This document shows positions 15,928 to 25,217 of a stretch of DNA of 64,000 nt, one piece after another (position 1 is the stretch's first letter; every line of letters begins with the position of its first letter). Below the pieces are notes generated by a model. That model ran no database searches and had not been told where the DNA came from. It saw only the letters and a program-made list of their open reading frames with translations. Origin of the DNA: UBA1924 sp963976625. Its GTDB lineage: Bacteria > Planctomycetota > Phycisphaerae > Phycisphaerales > UBA1924. The stretch covers positions 1-64,000 of the forward strand of contig CAXBLA010000001.1 in NCBI GenBank assembly GCA_963976625.1, in the 5' to 3' direction. Both the position numbers and the translations under genes were made by a program.

Positions 15928-17586
15928 TCAGAGCAGCGACTCTGGGTTCTGGAGTGATTCGACGATCTCGGCGAGCGCGAGGGCGGCGGTTGCACCATCG
16001 ACTACGCGGTGATCGCACGCCAAGCTCAGGGGCATAACCTTGCCGACCATGGCTTGCCCATCGCGGACGACGACGCCGTCGTAGGCTTTGCCAACCGCGA
16101 GGATCGCGACCTCGGGGGCGTTGATCACCGGGGTGGCGAACTTGCCGGCGTGGGAGCCGACATTGGAGATCGTGAAGGTCGAGCCCATGAGTTGATCGCG
16201 GGGGATCGAGCGATCGCGGGCGCTGGCGGCGATGCCGGCGATGGCCTGGGCCACCTCAACAATATTCATCCGGTCCGCGTCGCGGATCACGGGGACCATC
16301 AAGCCGTTCTCGGTATCGGTCGCGATGCCCAAGTTGACCGCGGAGTACTGTACGATCTGCTCGTTGGCTTCGTCGACGATGCCGTTCATCGCGCCGAAGT
16401 GGCCCGACAAAGCCTTGGACACCGCGGCACACACGAAGGGGAGGAAGCTGATCTTGACACCGGTCTGGGCGGTGACTTCTTTACGCAACGAATCGATCGC
16501 GGTGACATCGGCTTCGTCCATCACGGTGAAGTGCACGGCCGTGTTGACCGACTCGCGCAGGCGATTGGCGATCGTTCGGCGGATGCCCTTGAACGGGATG
16601 TGCCCCTCAGCTTGCCCGGGCTGGACCACGCTCTGCTGCGCGGGGCTCGGGATCGGGCGGTACGCACCGGGGCCTTGGTAGCCGGGGGCGAATGGCAGGC
16701 CTTGCTGCTGCGGGGCTTGTTGAGGCATCTGCTGTGGGTAGCCATAGCCCGGTGGGGGTGGCGGAGGTGCGTAGCCATACGGATACTGCGGCGGGTACGG
16801 ATATGCCGGTGGCGGCGGGGCGTAGCCATACGCGGGCTGCTGCGGGTACGCCGGCGGCTGCTGGATGTACTGGGCCGGCTGTGGCTGCTGGGGCGAGTAG
16901 CTCGGGGCGACCGGGGTGGTCGGCAGGTTGAGTGGGCGCCGGGTCTCGGCGGGGCGAGGAGCTGAAGCCGGTGCTTGTGCCGGTGCGTGTGCCGGAGTTT
17001 GAGCTGCGGGGGCCGGTGTGTTCGCTGGAGCCGATGCAGCGGGTGCTGACTTCGCCGGGGCCGAGCCGTCGGCGGCGTTGCGGATGTCCTTGGTGGTGAC
17101 GCGTCCGCCGATGCCGGTGCCGACGATCGTGTTGATGTCGAGTCCGGCGTCGCGTGCCTGGCGGCGAACGGCCGGCGATGCGATCGCTTTGCCGTCGGCG
17201 GAGGTCATGCCGGGCGTGTGCTCGGACATCTGCCCGACCACGGAGCCCTGATCCTCCGGACGATCGTCCTCCGCTTCTTGTGCTGGTGCTGCGGCTGGTG
17301 CAGGTGCATCGGCTGATGAGTCGTTGGCTCCGCCCTCATAGGTGACGAAGGGAGCGCCAACCTTGATGGTGTCGCCGTCGTTGCCGTGGAGGGTTTTGAT
17401 GGTGCCGGCGCGTGGCGAGGGGACCTCGACGAGCGCCTTGTCGGTCTCCATCTCGGCGATCACTTCGAGCTCGCCGACGGTGTCGCCCTCTTTGACCATC
17501 CACTTGATGAGCTCGGCTTCTTCGAGCCCTTCGCCAAGGTCGGGGAGGATAAAGATGTTGGGATCAGATGAAACTTTGCCAGCCAT
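15928..17586 (-). CDS. 2-oxoacid dehydrogenase complex E2 component (dihydrolipoyl acyltransferase)
   Basis: 552-residue E2 core. Lipoyl domain at 8-85 with lipoylated K50 in METDKA; peripheral subunit-binding domain at about 135-170 (ASPAVRRQARDAG, GIGGRVTTKDI); linker at 172-328; and acyltransferase domain with catalytic H526 and D530 in CDHRVVDG. The linker is remarkable: first Ala/Pro-rich, then a Pro/Tyr/Gln-rich section (about 226-312). It transfers the acyl group made by E1 to CoA. ATG at 17586 with AAGGAA upstream. Last gene of an E1alpha-E1beta-E2 operon; no E3 (lipoamide dehydrogenase) in the window. Context favours the branched-chain complex, but pyruvate dehydrogenase cannot be excluded. 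Confidence 0.9.
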   Translation of the reverse strand: MAGKVSSDPNIFILPDLGEGLEEAELIKWMVKEGDTVGELEVIAEMETDKALVEVPSPRAGTIKTLHGNDGDTIKVGAPFVTYEGGANDSSADAPAPAAAPAQEAEDDRPEDQGSVVGQMSEHTPGMTSADGKAIASPAVRRQARDAGLDINTIVGTGIGGRVTTKDIRNAADGSAPAKSAPAASAPANTPAPAAQTPAHAPAQAPASAPRPAETRRPLNLPTTPVAPSYSPQQPQPAQYIQQPPAYPQQPAYGYAPPPPAYPYPPQYPYGYAPPPPPPGYGYPQQMPQQAPQQQGLPFAPGYQGPGAYRPIPSPAQQSVVQPGQAEGHIPFKGIRRTIANRLRESVNTAVHFTVMDEADVTAIDSLRKEVTAQTGVKISFLPFVCAAVSKALSGHFGAMNGIVDEANEQIVQYSAVNLGIATDTENGLMVPVIRDADRMNIVEVAQAIAGIAASARDRSIPRDQLMGSTFTISNVGSHAGKFATPVINAPEVAILAVGKAYDGVVVRDGQAMVGKVMPLSLACDHRVVDGATAALALAEIVESLQNPESLL

Positions 17587-17657
17587 GTATTCGTTCCTTC
17601 ACTCAGTGTTGGTGATGGGGGATGTATCGGTTCTTGCTCTATAACTTTGCTCGTTAG

Positions 17658-18632
17658 TTAGTACGCCAAGCATTCCTTCACGCCCTGGATGATCCGGGGT
17701 GCCTCGGGGAGGTACTCGTGTTCGAGCTTGTAGTAGGGCATGATGGTGTCGAAGCCGGCGACGCGTTGGACGGGGGCTTCGAGGGAGAGGAAGCATTCTT
17801 CCATGACGCGGGCCGCGATCTCGGCGCCCATCCCGCTGGTGAGCGGGGCTTCGTGGGCGACGACGCATCGTCCGGTTTTGTTGACGGACTCGGCGATGGT
17901 ATCGATGTCGAAGGGGTAGATCGATCGCAGGTCGATCAGCTCGACGGACACATCCTCGGGGAGGTTGTCGATGGCTTCGAGTGCCTGGAACATGGTCGCG
18001 CCCCAGGTGACGATGGTGAGGTCTTCGCCCTCGGAGACGACCTTGGCCTCGCCGATGGGGATTTCGTAGTAATCGTCGGGGACTTCTTCTTTAAATGTGC
18101 GGTACACACGCTTGGGCTCGAAGAAGATCACCGGGTCCGGATCCTTGATCGCACTGTTGAGCAGCCCCTTGGCGTCATAGGGCGTGCAGGGCATGACGAC
18201 CTTGACACCCGGCGAGTGAGCGTAGATGGACTCGGGCGAATCCGAGTGGAGCTCAGGGGCGTGGATGCCGCCGCCGACAGGGACGCGGACGGTCATCGGG
18301 ACGGTGATCGCCCCGCGGGTGCGTGTCCGCATGCGGGCGGCGTGGTTGACCAACTGGTCGTACGCAGGGCCGAGGAAGCCCTCGAACTGGATTTCGGGGA
18401 TGGACTTCATCCCGGCGATCGCCAGCCCGATGGCGGTGCCCATGATCCCGGATTCGTCGAGCGGCGTATCGACGACGCGGTCCTTGCCGTGCTTGGCCTG
18501 GAGCCCGTCGGTGGCGCGGAAGACGCCGCCGTTGAGCCCGATGTCTTCACCGAGCATGATGATGTCTTTGTCGGCGGCCAGTGCCTGATCAAGAGTCGAG
18601 GTGATCGCTCCGACGAGTGTTTGTTCTGCCAT
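17658..18632 (-). CDS. 2-oxoacid dehydrogenase E1 component, beta subunit
   Basis: 324-residue transketolase-like subunit that completes the thiamine-diphosphate site with E1 alpha. Visible family blocks: MLGEDIGLNGGVFRAT, DTPLDESGIMG, EIQFEGFLGPAYDQ, HSDSPESIYAHSPG, VVMPCTPYDAKGLL and the C-terminal DLRSIYPFD and HEAPLTSGMGAEIA. The ATG at 18632 has GGAGATAGAC upstream, preferred over an ATG at 18680. It sits 53 bases after E1 alpha and 71 bases before E2, consistent with one transcript. Assigned to branched-chain 2-oxoacids by neighbourhood with leucine-degradation genes; sequence alone does not settle pyruvate versus branched-chain. Confidence 0.92.
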   Translation of the reverse strand: MAEQTLVGAITSTLDQALAADKDIIMLGEDIGLNGGVFRATDGLQAKHGKDRVVDTPLDESGIMGTAIGLAIAGMKSIPEIQFEGFLGPAYDQLVNHAARMRTRTRGAITVPMTVRVPVGGGIHAPELHSDSPESIYAHSPGVKVVMPCTPYDAKGLLNSAIKDPDPVIFFEPKRVYRTFKEEVPDDYYEIPIGEAKVVSEGEDLTIVTWGATMFQALEAIDNLPEDVSVELIDLRSIYPFDIDTIAESVNKTGRCVVAHEAPLTSGMGAEIAARVMEECFLSLEAPVQRVAGFDTIMPYYKLEHEYLPEAPRIIQGVKECLAY

Positions 18633-18685
18633 GTCTATCTCCTCATGCGCGAGTGGGGCGATTGGCCCGGACGCATGCATGTGGT

Positions 18686-19813
18686 TTATGCGTTCTGTGG
18701 TTGTGCCTTGAGACCGATCTGCGACGGGTTGCGTCCGATCGAGGTGGTCCGCATGGTGTCGCGTTGGGTCTGGAGGTCCTTGGGGAGCTCGGCGTACATG
18801 TAGTCGAAGAAATCCTCACGGTTGGGGGCGGGGACGGAGATGGCCGCGTCGACGACTTCCTTGACGATGGTTTTCGCGCGGGTTTCGAGCTCTTCTTGCT
18901 TGGCGTCGTCCCAGACGCCGACGGATTCCATGTACTTGCGGGTACGAATAAGCGGATCACGCTCGACCCACGCATCGACCTCGGCCTGGTCGCGATATCG
19001 ACGGGCATCGTCGGCCGTCGTGTGATCGGCGAGGCGGTAGGTCACGCCCTCGATGAACGATGGGCCGCCGCCTTCGATCGCGCGCTTGCGGGCGTCTTGG
19101 GTGGCTTTGTAGACGGCGAAGATATCGTTGCCGTCCACGCGGATGGTCGGCATGTCGTAGGCGATGGCCTTCTGAGCGACCGTCGCCGAGTTCATCTGCT
19201 GCTCGCGGGGCAGCGAGATCGCCCATGAGTTGTTCTGGCAGTAGAAAATGGTGGGGACCTGCATCACGGACGCGAAGTTCATCGCGTTGTGGAAGTCGCC
19301 CTCGGAGGTCGCGCCATCACCAAAGTAGGTAATGACGGCCGCGTTCTTCTGCTTGCGCTGCTTCATCGCCCAGGCGATCCCGGTCGCGTGGAGCATGTGC
19401 GTGCCGATGGGCACGGAGAGCGGGGTAATGTTGACGCCGTCGGGGAACTGCGAGCCCCGCTCGTCGCCCATCCAGTATTGGATGACATAGTGCATCGGCA
19501 TGCCGTGCATGAAGAGGGCGGCGTTCTCGCGGTAGGACGGGACGATCCAGTCGTTGCCCTTGACCATCGCCAGAGCCGATCCCACGGCGTTGGCTTCCTG
19601 GCCCTTGTTCTGGGGGTAGGTGCCCATGCGCCCGGAACGCTGGAGCTTAAAGGCGATCTCGTCGAGCTCGCGGCAGATCCGCATCTGCTCATAGAGGTAC
19701 ACGACCTGTTCATCGTTGAGGGTATCTTTGGCGAGTTTCTTATCGAGCTTGCCGGTTTCATCGAGGATCTGCAGGTGCTCGATCTTGGCTTCGAATACGG
19801 TATGGTGAGGCAT
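18686..19813 (-). CDS. 2-oxoacid dehydrogenase E1 component, alpha subunit
   Basis: 375 residues. The thiamine-diphosphate motif GDGATSEGDFHNAMNFA ends in CQNN, as expected. Other family blocks are RMGTYPQNKGQEA, VPSYREN, and HTTADDARRYRD near the phosphorylation-loop region. It catalyses oxidative decarboxylation of a 2-oxo acid and transfers the acyl group to lipoyl-E2. ATG at 19813 with GGAGACACC directly upstream, so the start is firm. First gene of the three-gene operon; 130 bases separate it from the TPR-like membrane protein gene upstream, and that interval should contain the promoter. Confidence 0.92.
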   Translation of the reverse strand: MPHHTVFEAKIEHLQILDETGKLDKKLAKDTLNDEQVVYLYEQMRICRELDEIAFKLQRSGRMGTYPQNKGQEANAVGSALAMVKGNDWIVPSYRENAALFMHGMPMHYVIQYWMGDERGSQFPDGVNITPLSVPIGTHMLHATGIAWAMKQRKQKNAAVITYFGDGATSEGDFHNAMNFASVMQVPTIFYCQNNSWAISLPREQQMNSATVAQKAIAYDMPTIRVDGNDIFAVYKATQDARKRAIEGGGPSFIEGVTYRLADHTTADDARRYRDQAEVDAWVERDPLIRTRKYMESVGVWDDAKQEELETRAKTIVKEVVDAAISVPAPNREDFFDYMYAELPKDLQTQRDTMRTTSIGRNPSQIGLKAQPQNA

Positions 19814-19943
19814 GGTGTCTCCTATCCAGATGTCCCCGAGAGATCAACGATCGCGCATCCGTCGTTCCAAAGGCGGCGGGGCGAACAAGAGCCAACTCAC
19901 CGGGGTGGAGAAGTATAGGAAGCCTGAGCCAAAATATCAGGTT

Positions 19944-21182
19944 TTAAGCCGGGGCGGATCGGCGCGATTTTCGGATGCCTTTGTACATCAATCTGAGGAT
20001 CAAAAGAGCGATCAACGCCATGATTCCCAGCACCGAGATAATGGCGCCGGGCAGGATGAGCATGTCGGGCCTGCCAGGCATTTGGGGTGGACTACTCGTT
20101 TCGGTCCACTGGCCCCAGAACTCGGGATGGGTGTCTGGGTGCTCGCCGCGTTGGAGGCGTTCGAGGGCGTAGTCATTGCGGCTCTTGACCCAGTCATCCG
20201 CTTCCTTTCGGGCCTTGGGATAGTACTCATCGGAGAGTTTGTCTACATACGGGTCGTGTATGTCTACGAGAACATCGCCTTCCATGAAGTTCTGGTACTC
20301 ATCGTCGTATTCGAACTCAGGAGAGAGTGATCGCTTGCCAGCTTGGACAAGTTCGCCTACGCGTTTCTGGGCGAGTAGATTGAGCGAGCCATGGGACTGA
20401 TCTCGGAATACGAGCGAGAGGGCATAGAAGATGTCGACACTTTCCCACGCATTGCCGAGCGCGATCAATCCGGAAAAGCCTTCGGCGGCATCTCCATACC
20501 CAAGGTCATCAAGCACGAAAAGCCCTTGGCCTGGTTCGTATCCATCCATCACTTCAAGCATGGTTGGCTGGCGGTACCCATACTCGGGATGTGGGAATCC
20601 ATCTCGGATCCATTTGATTGCCAGAAGCTGATAGCGTTCGCGTCCGAAGTGGGCGTCGGGGTTGAGTTCGATCGCCGCCTCGATCAGGTCGTAGGCCTGC
20701 TCGACATCGCCCAAGTCCTCGCGGTTGGCTCCGTTCTTGAGCCAGCGGTGGATATACACGGTGCCGAGGTTGGCGAGGTAGCGGTACTCGTGATCTGCGT
20801 CGGGGGTTCCGTTGGCCGCCAAGCGATCAAGGGCTGCTCGTTTGCCCTCCATCCACAATATGGCCTCGTCTTGGCGGTTGAGCCGATCGCAGGCCACGCA
20901 CGCGTCGTCGTAGAGCCCAAGATTGTCCGGATCGGTTTGGAGTTCACGGGCGACGCGCTCGAGGCGCATTTCATAAAACAACGCCGGTGGACGCTCGAAC
21001 CGACCTGTGATGATCTCGGTGATCCCGGGGAAGCCCGAGGCTTCGTTGGCCAGCGTATCGCGGTCCCACCCGCAGCCGTTGACGGGATCGGTGTGTTCGA
21101 TCGGCTGTGTTGGCTGGATGACGGCCAAGACCCCGAGGATCAGCACGGCGATGGTCAGGAATGGAAATGAAGTTCGTTGCAT
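19944..21182 (-). CDS. Membrane-anchored protein of unknown function with TPR-like helices
   Basis: 412 residues, no firm family. An N-terminal hydrophobic segment (about 8-26) could be a signal anchor, and a C-terminal membrane helix (about 378-400, LPGAIISVLGIMALIALLIL core) is followed by a basic tail (KGIRKSRRSAPA). The middle is helical with TPR-like stretches (DADHEYRYLANLGTVYIHRW; EQAYDLIEAAIELNPDA) and would lie outside the cytoplasmic membrane if both ends are anchored. It separates the E1 alpha gene from the acyl-CoA dehydrogenase gene but has no visible metabolic motif. Confidence 0.6.
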   Translation of the reverse strand: MQRTSFPFLTIAVLILGVLAVIQPTQPIEHTDPVNGCGWDRDTLANEASGFPGITEIITGRFERPPALFYEMRLERVARELQTDPDNLGLYDDACVACDRLNRQDEAILWMEGKRAALDRLAANGTPDADHEYRYLANLGTVYIHRWLKNGANREDLGDVEQAYDLIEAAIELNPDAHFGRERYQLLAIKWIRDGFPHPEYGYRQPTMLEVMDGYEPGQGLFVLDDLGYGDAAEGFSGLIALGNAWESVDIFYALSLVFRDQSHGSLNLLAQKRVGELVQAGKRSLSPEFEYDDEYQNFMEGDVLVDIHDPYVDKLSDEYYPKARKEADDWVKSRNDYALERLQRGEHPDTHPEFWGQWTETSSPPQMPGRPDMLILPGAIISVLGIMALIALLILRLMYKGIRKSRRSAPA

Positions 21183-21251
21183 GGTGCGCCCCTGTTCATA
21201 ATGACTCTACGCACTTGCCGTAACATTGTTGCATTCGATGGCTCTATGAAA

Positions 21252-21275
21252 AAACACCGGATTGTTCCGGTGTTT
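21252..21275 (-). terminator. Intrinsic terminator of the acyl-CoA dehydrogenase transcript
   Basis: Stem AAACACCGGA (21252-21261) / TCCGGTGTTT (21266-21275), ten perfect base pairs and a four-base loop, followed on the minus strand by TTTTTTCAT. It lies 25 bases past the dehydrogenase stop and marks the end of the long minus-strand catabolic unit that begins near 30.8 kb. Confidence 0.92.
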
Positions 21276-21300
21276 GTGGGTTATCAATTTAGGGCGTCGA

Positions 21301-23280
21301 TCAGAGCTGCGAGATGGTGGTTTCCATGCTTGCACGCCCGTTCTCACCGGCGTCGGCGTTGGCCGTGCCGGGGAACTGCTTGATGTGGTCCTGCTTGAGC
21401 TCGCGCCCGGTGCCCTTGGAGCTCGGGGAGCTCTCGGGGATGGCGAAGTTCTTGTTGTCGAGGGTGTCCGAGTGGGCGAACGCCAACTCAGCAGCCTTGA
21501 GCATCGTGTCGTCGGCGTTCTCGTGGAGTTCGCGGAATGCCTTGTGGATCTCGAGCTCGGCGATATCAAAGAAGTGAGCCGCCGCGGCTTTGTTGCGTTC
21601 GAACTCGGTGCCCGACTCACCATTTCGGATATCCATGTCGAGTCGCGAGAGCGTGCACGACCAGGCGTGGAGGTAGATCGCCGCGTCGGCCAAGCGGGCC
21701 TGTGTGGCCTGCGCGGTGACGATCGCGGAATCCTTCTTCTTGGAGATCACCTTGAACTGGTAGGTCAGCTCGGAGATCAGCTTGGTCATCCGGGCGGCCG
21801 AAGCTCGTAGCGACGGATCGATCTTGTTGACCGTCGGTGCCTTCTTGCGCATCCCCAAGAAGACCTCCATCCCCAGGGGGATCGCGGCCTTGATCATCGT
21901 TGGCGTGAACTTCTTGTTGTCGGCCATGTCCTTGATGCCCAGCATCTTCTCGGCGAGCTGCTTGCCGCCATACGCGAAGATGAACGACTGCATGACTTCG
22001 TTGGCGCCCTCAACGATCGTGTTGATGCGTGAATCGCGGAAGATGCGTTCGAGCTCATTCTCGGTCATGGTGCCCTCGCCGCCCATGATCTGCATCGCGT
22101 CATCGACGGTCCGCCAGCCCATCTCCGAACAAAACACCTTGCAGACCGCGGTCTCGAGCATGATGTCGTCGTCGTGGCGATCGAGCATCCCGGTGGTCAT
22201 GTAGAGCACCGAATCCATCGCGTAGCACAGCGCGTGCATGTGGGCGACGCGCTTCTGGACCAGCTCAAAGTCCCCGATCGGACGCTTGAACTGATAACGG
22301 GTCTGGGCCCACTTGGTCGCCTGGTCCTTGGCACGCTTCGCGCCCCCGAGCATGCCTGCTGAGAGCGTGCATCGCCCGTAGTTGAGACAGGTGAGCGCGA
22401 GCCCGAGACCCTTGCCTTCTTTGTGGAGCAGGTTCTCGCGGGGGACCTTGACATTGGTGAACTTGATGCGAGCCTGCCAGGTGCCGCGGATACACATCTT
22501 GGAACGGTTCTTCGAGAAGATCTCGATGCCCTCCATGTCCGGGGTGCAGATGACGGCTGATACGCGCGGCTTGCCGTCGATCTGCTGGACACCCATGACT
22601 GTGAAGAGCCCGGAGATCGCGCCCGAGGTCGCCCATTTCTTTTCGCCGTTGACGATGTAATACTCGCCGCACTCGGAGACATCGATGGTGGTCTCTTGGC
22701 CGCCGGCATCACAACCGACCTGAGGCTCCGACAGACAGAAGGCGCTGAGCCATTCGCGGGCGAGCTTGGGAAGGTACTTTTCCTTCTGGGCATCGGTGCC
22801 ATAGAGCATGACGGCCTTGCAACCGATCGACTGATGCGCCGAGACCATCACCGCGGTCGAGCCGCAGTACTTGCCCAGTGTTTCGAGCACGCGGTTGTAG
22901 CTGGTGATGCCCATGCTCAAGCCGCCGAACTCCTTGGGGATGGTCATGCCCAGCACGCCCATGTCAAAGAGCTTCTGGATGACCCACTCGGGGATGTGCT
23001 GTTCTTGGTCGATCTCAATCGAGGGGTGTTCGGTCTTGAGATAGGCTTCGACCTCGGCGACGAGCTGATCGCACTCGGCGGTTTCCTCGGGCGAGGTCTT
23101 GGCGATCTCGGGGTAGGGGAAGTAGAGCTCTTCGCGGAAGTTGCCCCAGAAGAGGTTCTTGACCGCGCCCATAGTGGAGGGCTCAGGGCCCAAAATCTGC
23201 TCGGCGTCGGCGATCATCTCCGCGTCACGCGATGAGATGCCCTTCATTTTTTTGAGATCTGCTTTGTTGACATCAGCCAT
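21301..23280 (-). CDS. Acyl-CoA dehydrogenase, very-long-chain (VLCAD/ACAD9)-like with C-terminal extension
   Basis: 659 residues, longer than the usual 380-residue enzyme. The FAD-dependent core occupies about 65-445: N-terminal helices, middle beta domain (FCLSEPQVGCDAGG, EKKWATSG), then C-terminal helices with MGGEGTM and catalytic base E424 in TIVEGANEV. A further helical region of about 200 residues follows, as in mitochondrial VLCAD. It oxidises an acyl-CoA to the 2-enoyl-CoA and passes electrons to ETF. In this operon it could supply the isovaleryl-CoA step or handle longer chains; the C-terminal extension argues against a classical isovaleryl-CoA dehydrogenase. ATG at 23280 (MADVNKADLKKMKG). 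Confidence 0.9.
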   Translation of the reverse strand: MADVNKADLKKMKGISSRDAEMIADAEQILGPEPSTMGAVKNLFWGNFREELYFPYPEIAKTSPEETAECDQLVAEVEAYLKTEHPSIEIDQEQHIPEWVIQKLFDMGVLGMTIPKEFGGLSMGITSYNRVLETLGKYCGSTAVMVSAHQSIGCKAVMLYGTDAQKEKYLPKLAREWLSAFCLSEPQVGCDAGGQETTIDVSECGEYYIVNGEKKWATSGAISGLFTVMGVQQIDGKPRVSAVICTPDMEGIEIFSKNRSKMCIRGTWQARIKFTNVKVPRENLLHKEGKGLGLALTCLNYGRCTLSAGMLGGAKRAKDQATKWAQTRYQFKRPIGDFELVQKRVAHMHALCYAMDSVLYMTTGMLDRHDDDIMLETAVCKVFCSEMGWRTVDDAMQIMGGEGTMTENELERIFRDSRINTIVEGANEVMQSFIFAYGGKQLAEKMLGIKDMADNKKFTPTMIKAAIPLGMEVFLGMRKKAPTVNKIDPSLRASAARMTKLISELTYQFKVISKKKDSAIVTAQATQARLADAAIYLHAWSCTLSRLDMDIRNGESGTEFERNKAAAAHFFDIAELEIHKAFRELHENADDTMLKAAELAFAHSDTLDNKNFAIPESSPSSKGTGRELKQDHIKQFPGTANADAGENGRASMETTISQL

Positions 23281-23369
23281 CTGTATGCTCCTCGATCAAT
23301 GTGCTTGCGGGCCGAGCGTGGATTCGTCGGCCGGTGGTGGTGTGTTCGCTTAGTGTATTGCTTGGTGAC

Positions 23370-24254
23370 TCACTTGGACTTGGAAAAGAATGCTTCGATT
23401 GCTTGTTGTGCGGGCTCGGTATGACGCAGCGAGACGAGATGATCCCGCTCGCGTTGTAGCGAGGCTTTCCAGCCGGTGTTGATCCCGGCTCTGATCGCGT
23501 CGAGCACTGCGTTGGCGTGCAGCGAGCCGTCGAGATCATCGCGGACATCGTTGAGTGCCGCTTCGACTTCGTCGGTGTTCATGGTCTGGATGCACTGGGA
23601 TGGTGTGCCGGTGCGGTTGGGCTTGGGCTGGGCACTGATCCACGACATCGCGGTGTCGATCAGCTCTTCGCGTGTCTTACAGGTCGCGTTGAACATGCCG
23701 AGTTCCTTGGCATCGGTGGATTTGAACGGGATGCCGTTGGCGGTCGCGAGCATCGCGGCTGCGGGATCGATCCGGGCCGGCAGCAGGTTCGTCCCGCCCC
23801 AGCCGGGGCAGATCTTGAGCCCGGCTTCTGGCAAGCCGATGATGAACGGGCGGGCGTCTGGATCGATCACGGCGATCAACCCATCGCAGTGCATCGCCAG
23901 TTCGAGCCCGCCGCCGAGGGCGATGGAGTGAATCGCGGCCGCGGTCGGGTAGGGCAGGTCAGCAATCTTCTGAAAAACCTTCGCGCCGTATTCAAGGTAT
24001 TGATGGAGCCCCGCATCATCCAAGGCCATGATCGCTTTGAGATCCGCGCCCGCGACAAAGGCACGATCAGCCGACGACGCGATGACGCACCCGTCGAGAT
24101 CCGCGGGAAGCGTATCGAGGGTGGCGTCGAGTTGCTCGATGAGCGACTGGTCGATCACCACCACCGGACGACCGGGCTGGGTGAGCGTGAGAATCGCGAT
24201 CTTGGCACCGTTGGACGCGGCGGAGATCTCCACCGGGAGCAGTTCGTGAGTCAT
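23370..24254 (-). CDS. Enoyl-CoA hydratase/isomerase family protein
   Basis: 294-residue crotonase-fold enzyme. Both hydratase glutamates are present: E118 in ALGGGLELAMHCD and E143 in GLPEAGLKICPGWGG, with the oxyanion-hole block AFVAGADLKAI near 66-75. It is likely an active 2-enoyl-CoA hydratase. The protein is about 35 residues longer than the usual 258, with the extra at the C-terminus (ERDHLVSLRHTEPAQQAIEAFF core). I place the start at ATG 24254 (MTHELLPVEIS); in-frame sequence further upstream is basic and unlike the family. Lies 89 bases before the dehydrogenase and 158 bases after the next hydratase gene. Confidence 0.85.
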   Translation of the reverse strand: MTHELLPVEISAASNGAKIAILTLTQPGRPVVVIDQSLIEQLDATLDTLPADLDGCVIASSADRAFVAGADLKAIMALDDAGLHQYLEYGAKVFQKIADLPYPTAAAIHSIALGGGLELAMHCDGLIAVIDPDARPFIIGLPEAGLKICPGWGGTNLLPARIDPAAAMLATANGIPFKSTDAKELGMFNATCKTREELIDTAMSWISAQPKPNRTGTPSQCIQTMNTDEVEAALNDVRDDLDGSLHANAVLDAIRAGINTGWKASLQRERDHLVSLRHTEPAQQAIEAFFSKSK

Positions 24255-24412
24255 GCGAGATCCGTATCTTGCGAAAGATCGGGCGTAACAGGCCCAGAAT
24301 GATGATTTCATCGGCGATCACGCCGACCAAACACCCCCCGGTTCGCAGCCCGGGAGGCTCGCAATCCTATGCAAACCGCGCTTGAATTGAAACTCGGAGA
24401 CAGAGATCGTCT

Positions 24413-25192
24413 TTACCGCTTCAAACGGGCCGAAAGGGCGGCCTGGGCCTCGGGTGTGGCCAGCACCGTGGCGCTGAGCTTCGCCCCTTTGAGTACCATT
24501 TTTTCTTCGAGCGAACCATCGAGTTCGTTGAGCAGGTTTTTGGTCGCGGCCAGTGCTTTGGGCCCGCCGGTGGCCAGACGCTGGGCGATCTTGTCGGTCA
24601 GCTCAACAAGCCCGTCCCGATCATCAGCCAACTCGTCGACGAGCCCGATCTCGAATGCCTCTTGCCCGCTCATGACCCCGCCCATGAGCATCGCTTTGCG
24701 AGCGACGCCCGCGCCGAGCTTCTTGACCACCCACGGCGCGATCACGGCTGGGCAGATCCCCAGATCAACCTCCGGGAAACCGAGCTTGGCATCCGCGTGA
24801 GACACCGTGACATCGCAGACGCAGGTCAGCCCGCACCCGCCGCCGATGGCCGCGCCGTTGACCGATGCGACGGTCACCTGGCGCAGATCACGGATCTTGA
24901 GCGTGAGCTTGGCAAGACTTGTCAGCAACGCTTCGCCCAGGTCCGGATCGCCCGAGAGCTCAATCAGTACCGCCTTGAGGTCCATCCCCGCGCTAAACGC
25001 CCGCCCGGCCCCGGTGATGACCAGCACCGACGCATCGGACTTGGCCACCTGATCAACAGCGGCGTGCATCCCATCGAGGATCTCGATGGACATCGCGTTG
25101 CGGGCCTCGGGGCGGTTGATGGTCAGCGTGGCGATGAGACCATCGATATCGAGGGTGACCGCGTTTGTGGATTGGGTGCTGTCTGCTGTCAT
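24413..25192 (-). CDS. liuC: Methylglutaconyl-CoA hydratase-like crotonase (LiuC/AUH type)
   Basis: 259 residues. Of the two crotonase glutamates, the first is glycine (G121 in IGGGCGLTCVCD) and the second is present (E141 in GFPEVDLGICPAVIAP). This pattern, with CPAVIAPWVVKKLG, is the one seen in 3-methylglutaconyl-CoA hydratases of leucine degradation, which turn 3-methylglutaconyl-CoA into HMG-CoA. The HMG-CoA lyase and carboxylase genes upstream in the same operon support this role. ATG at 25192, 25 bases after the preceding stop, with GAGAGTAAC upstream. Confidence 0.8.
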   Translation of the reverse strand: MTADSTQSTNAVTLDIDGLIATLTINRPEARNAMSIEILDGMHAAVDQVAKSDASVLVITGAGRAFSAGMDLKAVLIELSGDPDLGEALLTSLAKLTLKIRDLRQVTVASVNGAAIGGGCGLTCVCDVTVSHADAKLGFPEVDLGICPAVIAPWVVKKLGAGVARKAMLMGGVMSGQEAFEIGLVDELADDRDGLVELTDKIAQRLATGGPKALAATKNLLNELDGSLEEKMVLKGAKLSATVLATPEAQAALSARLKR

Positions 25193-25217
25193 CGAGTTAC
25201 TCTCTTGATTGTTCGGC

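Noticed and set aside
16009..16965. 318-codon plus-strand frame opposite the E2 gene
   Set aside because: Composition is repetitive (mirrors the E2 linker and core), no ribosome-binding site and no family pattern.
24320..24365. Terminator between the LiuC-like and next hydratase genes
   Set aside because: CCCGG/CCGGG can pair, but the stem is short and the T-tract poor, so I do not call it.
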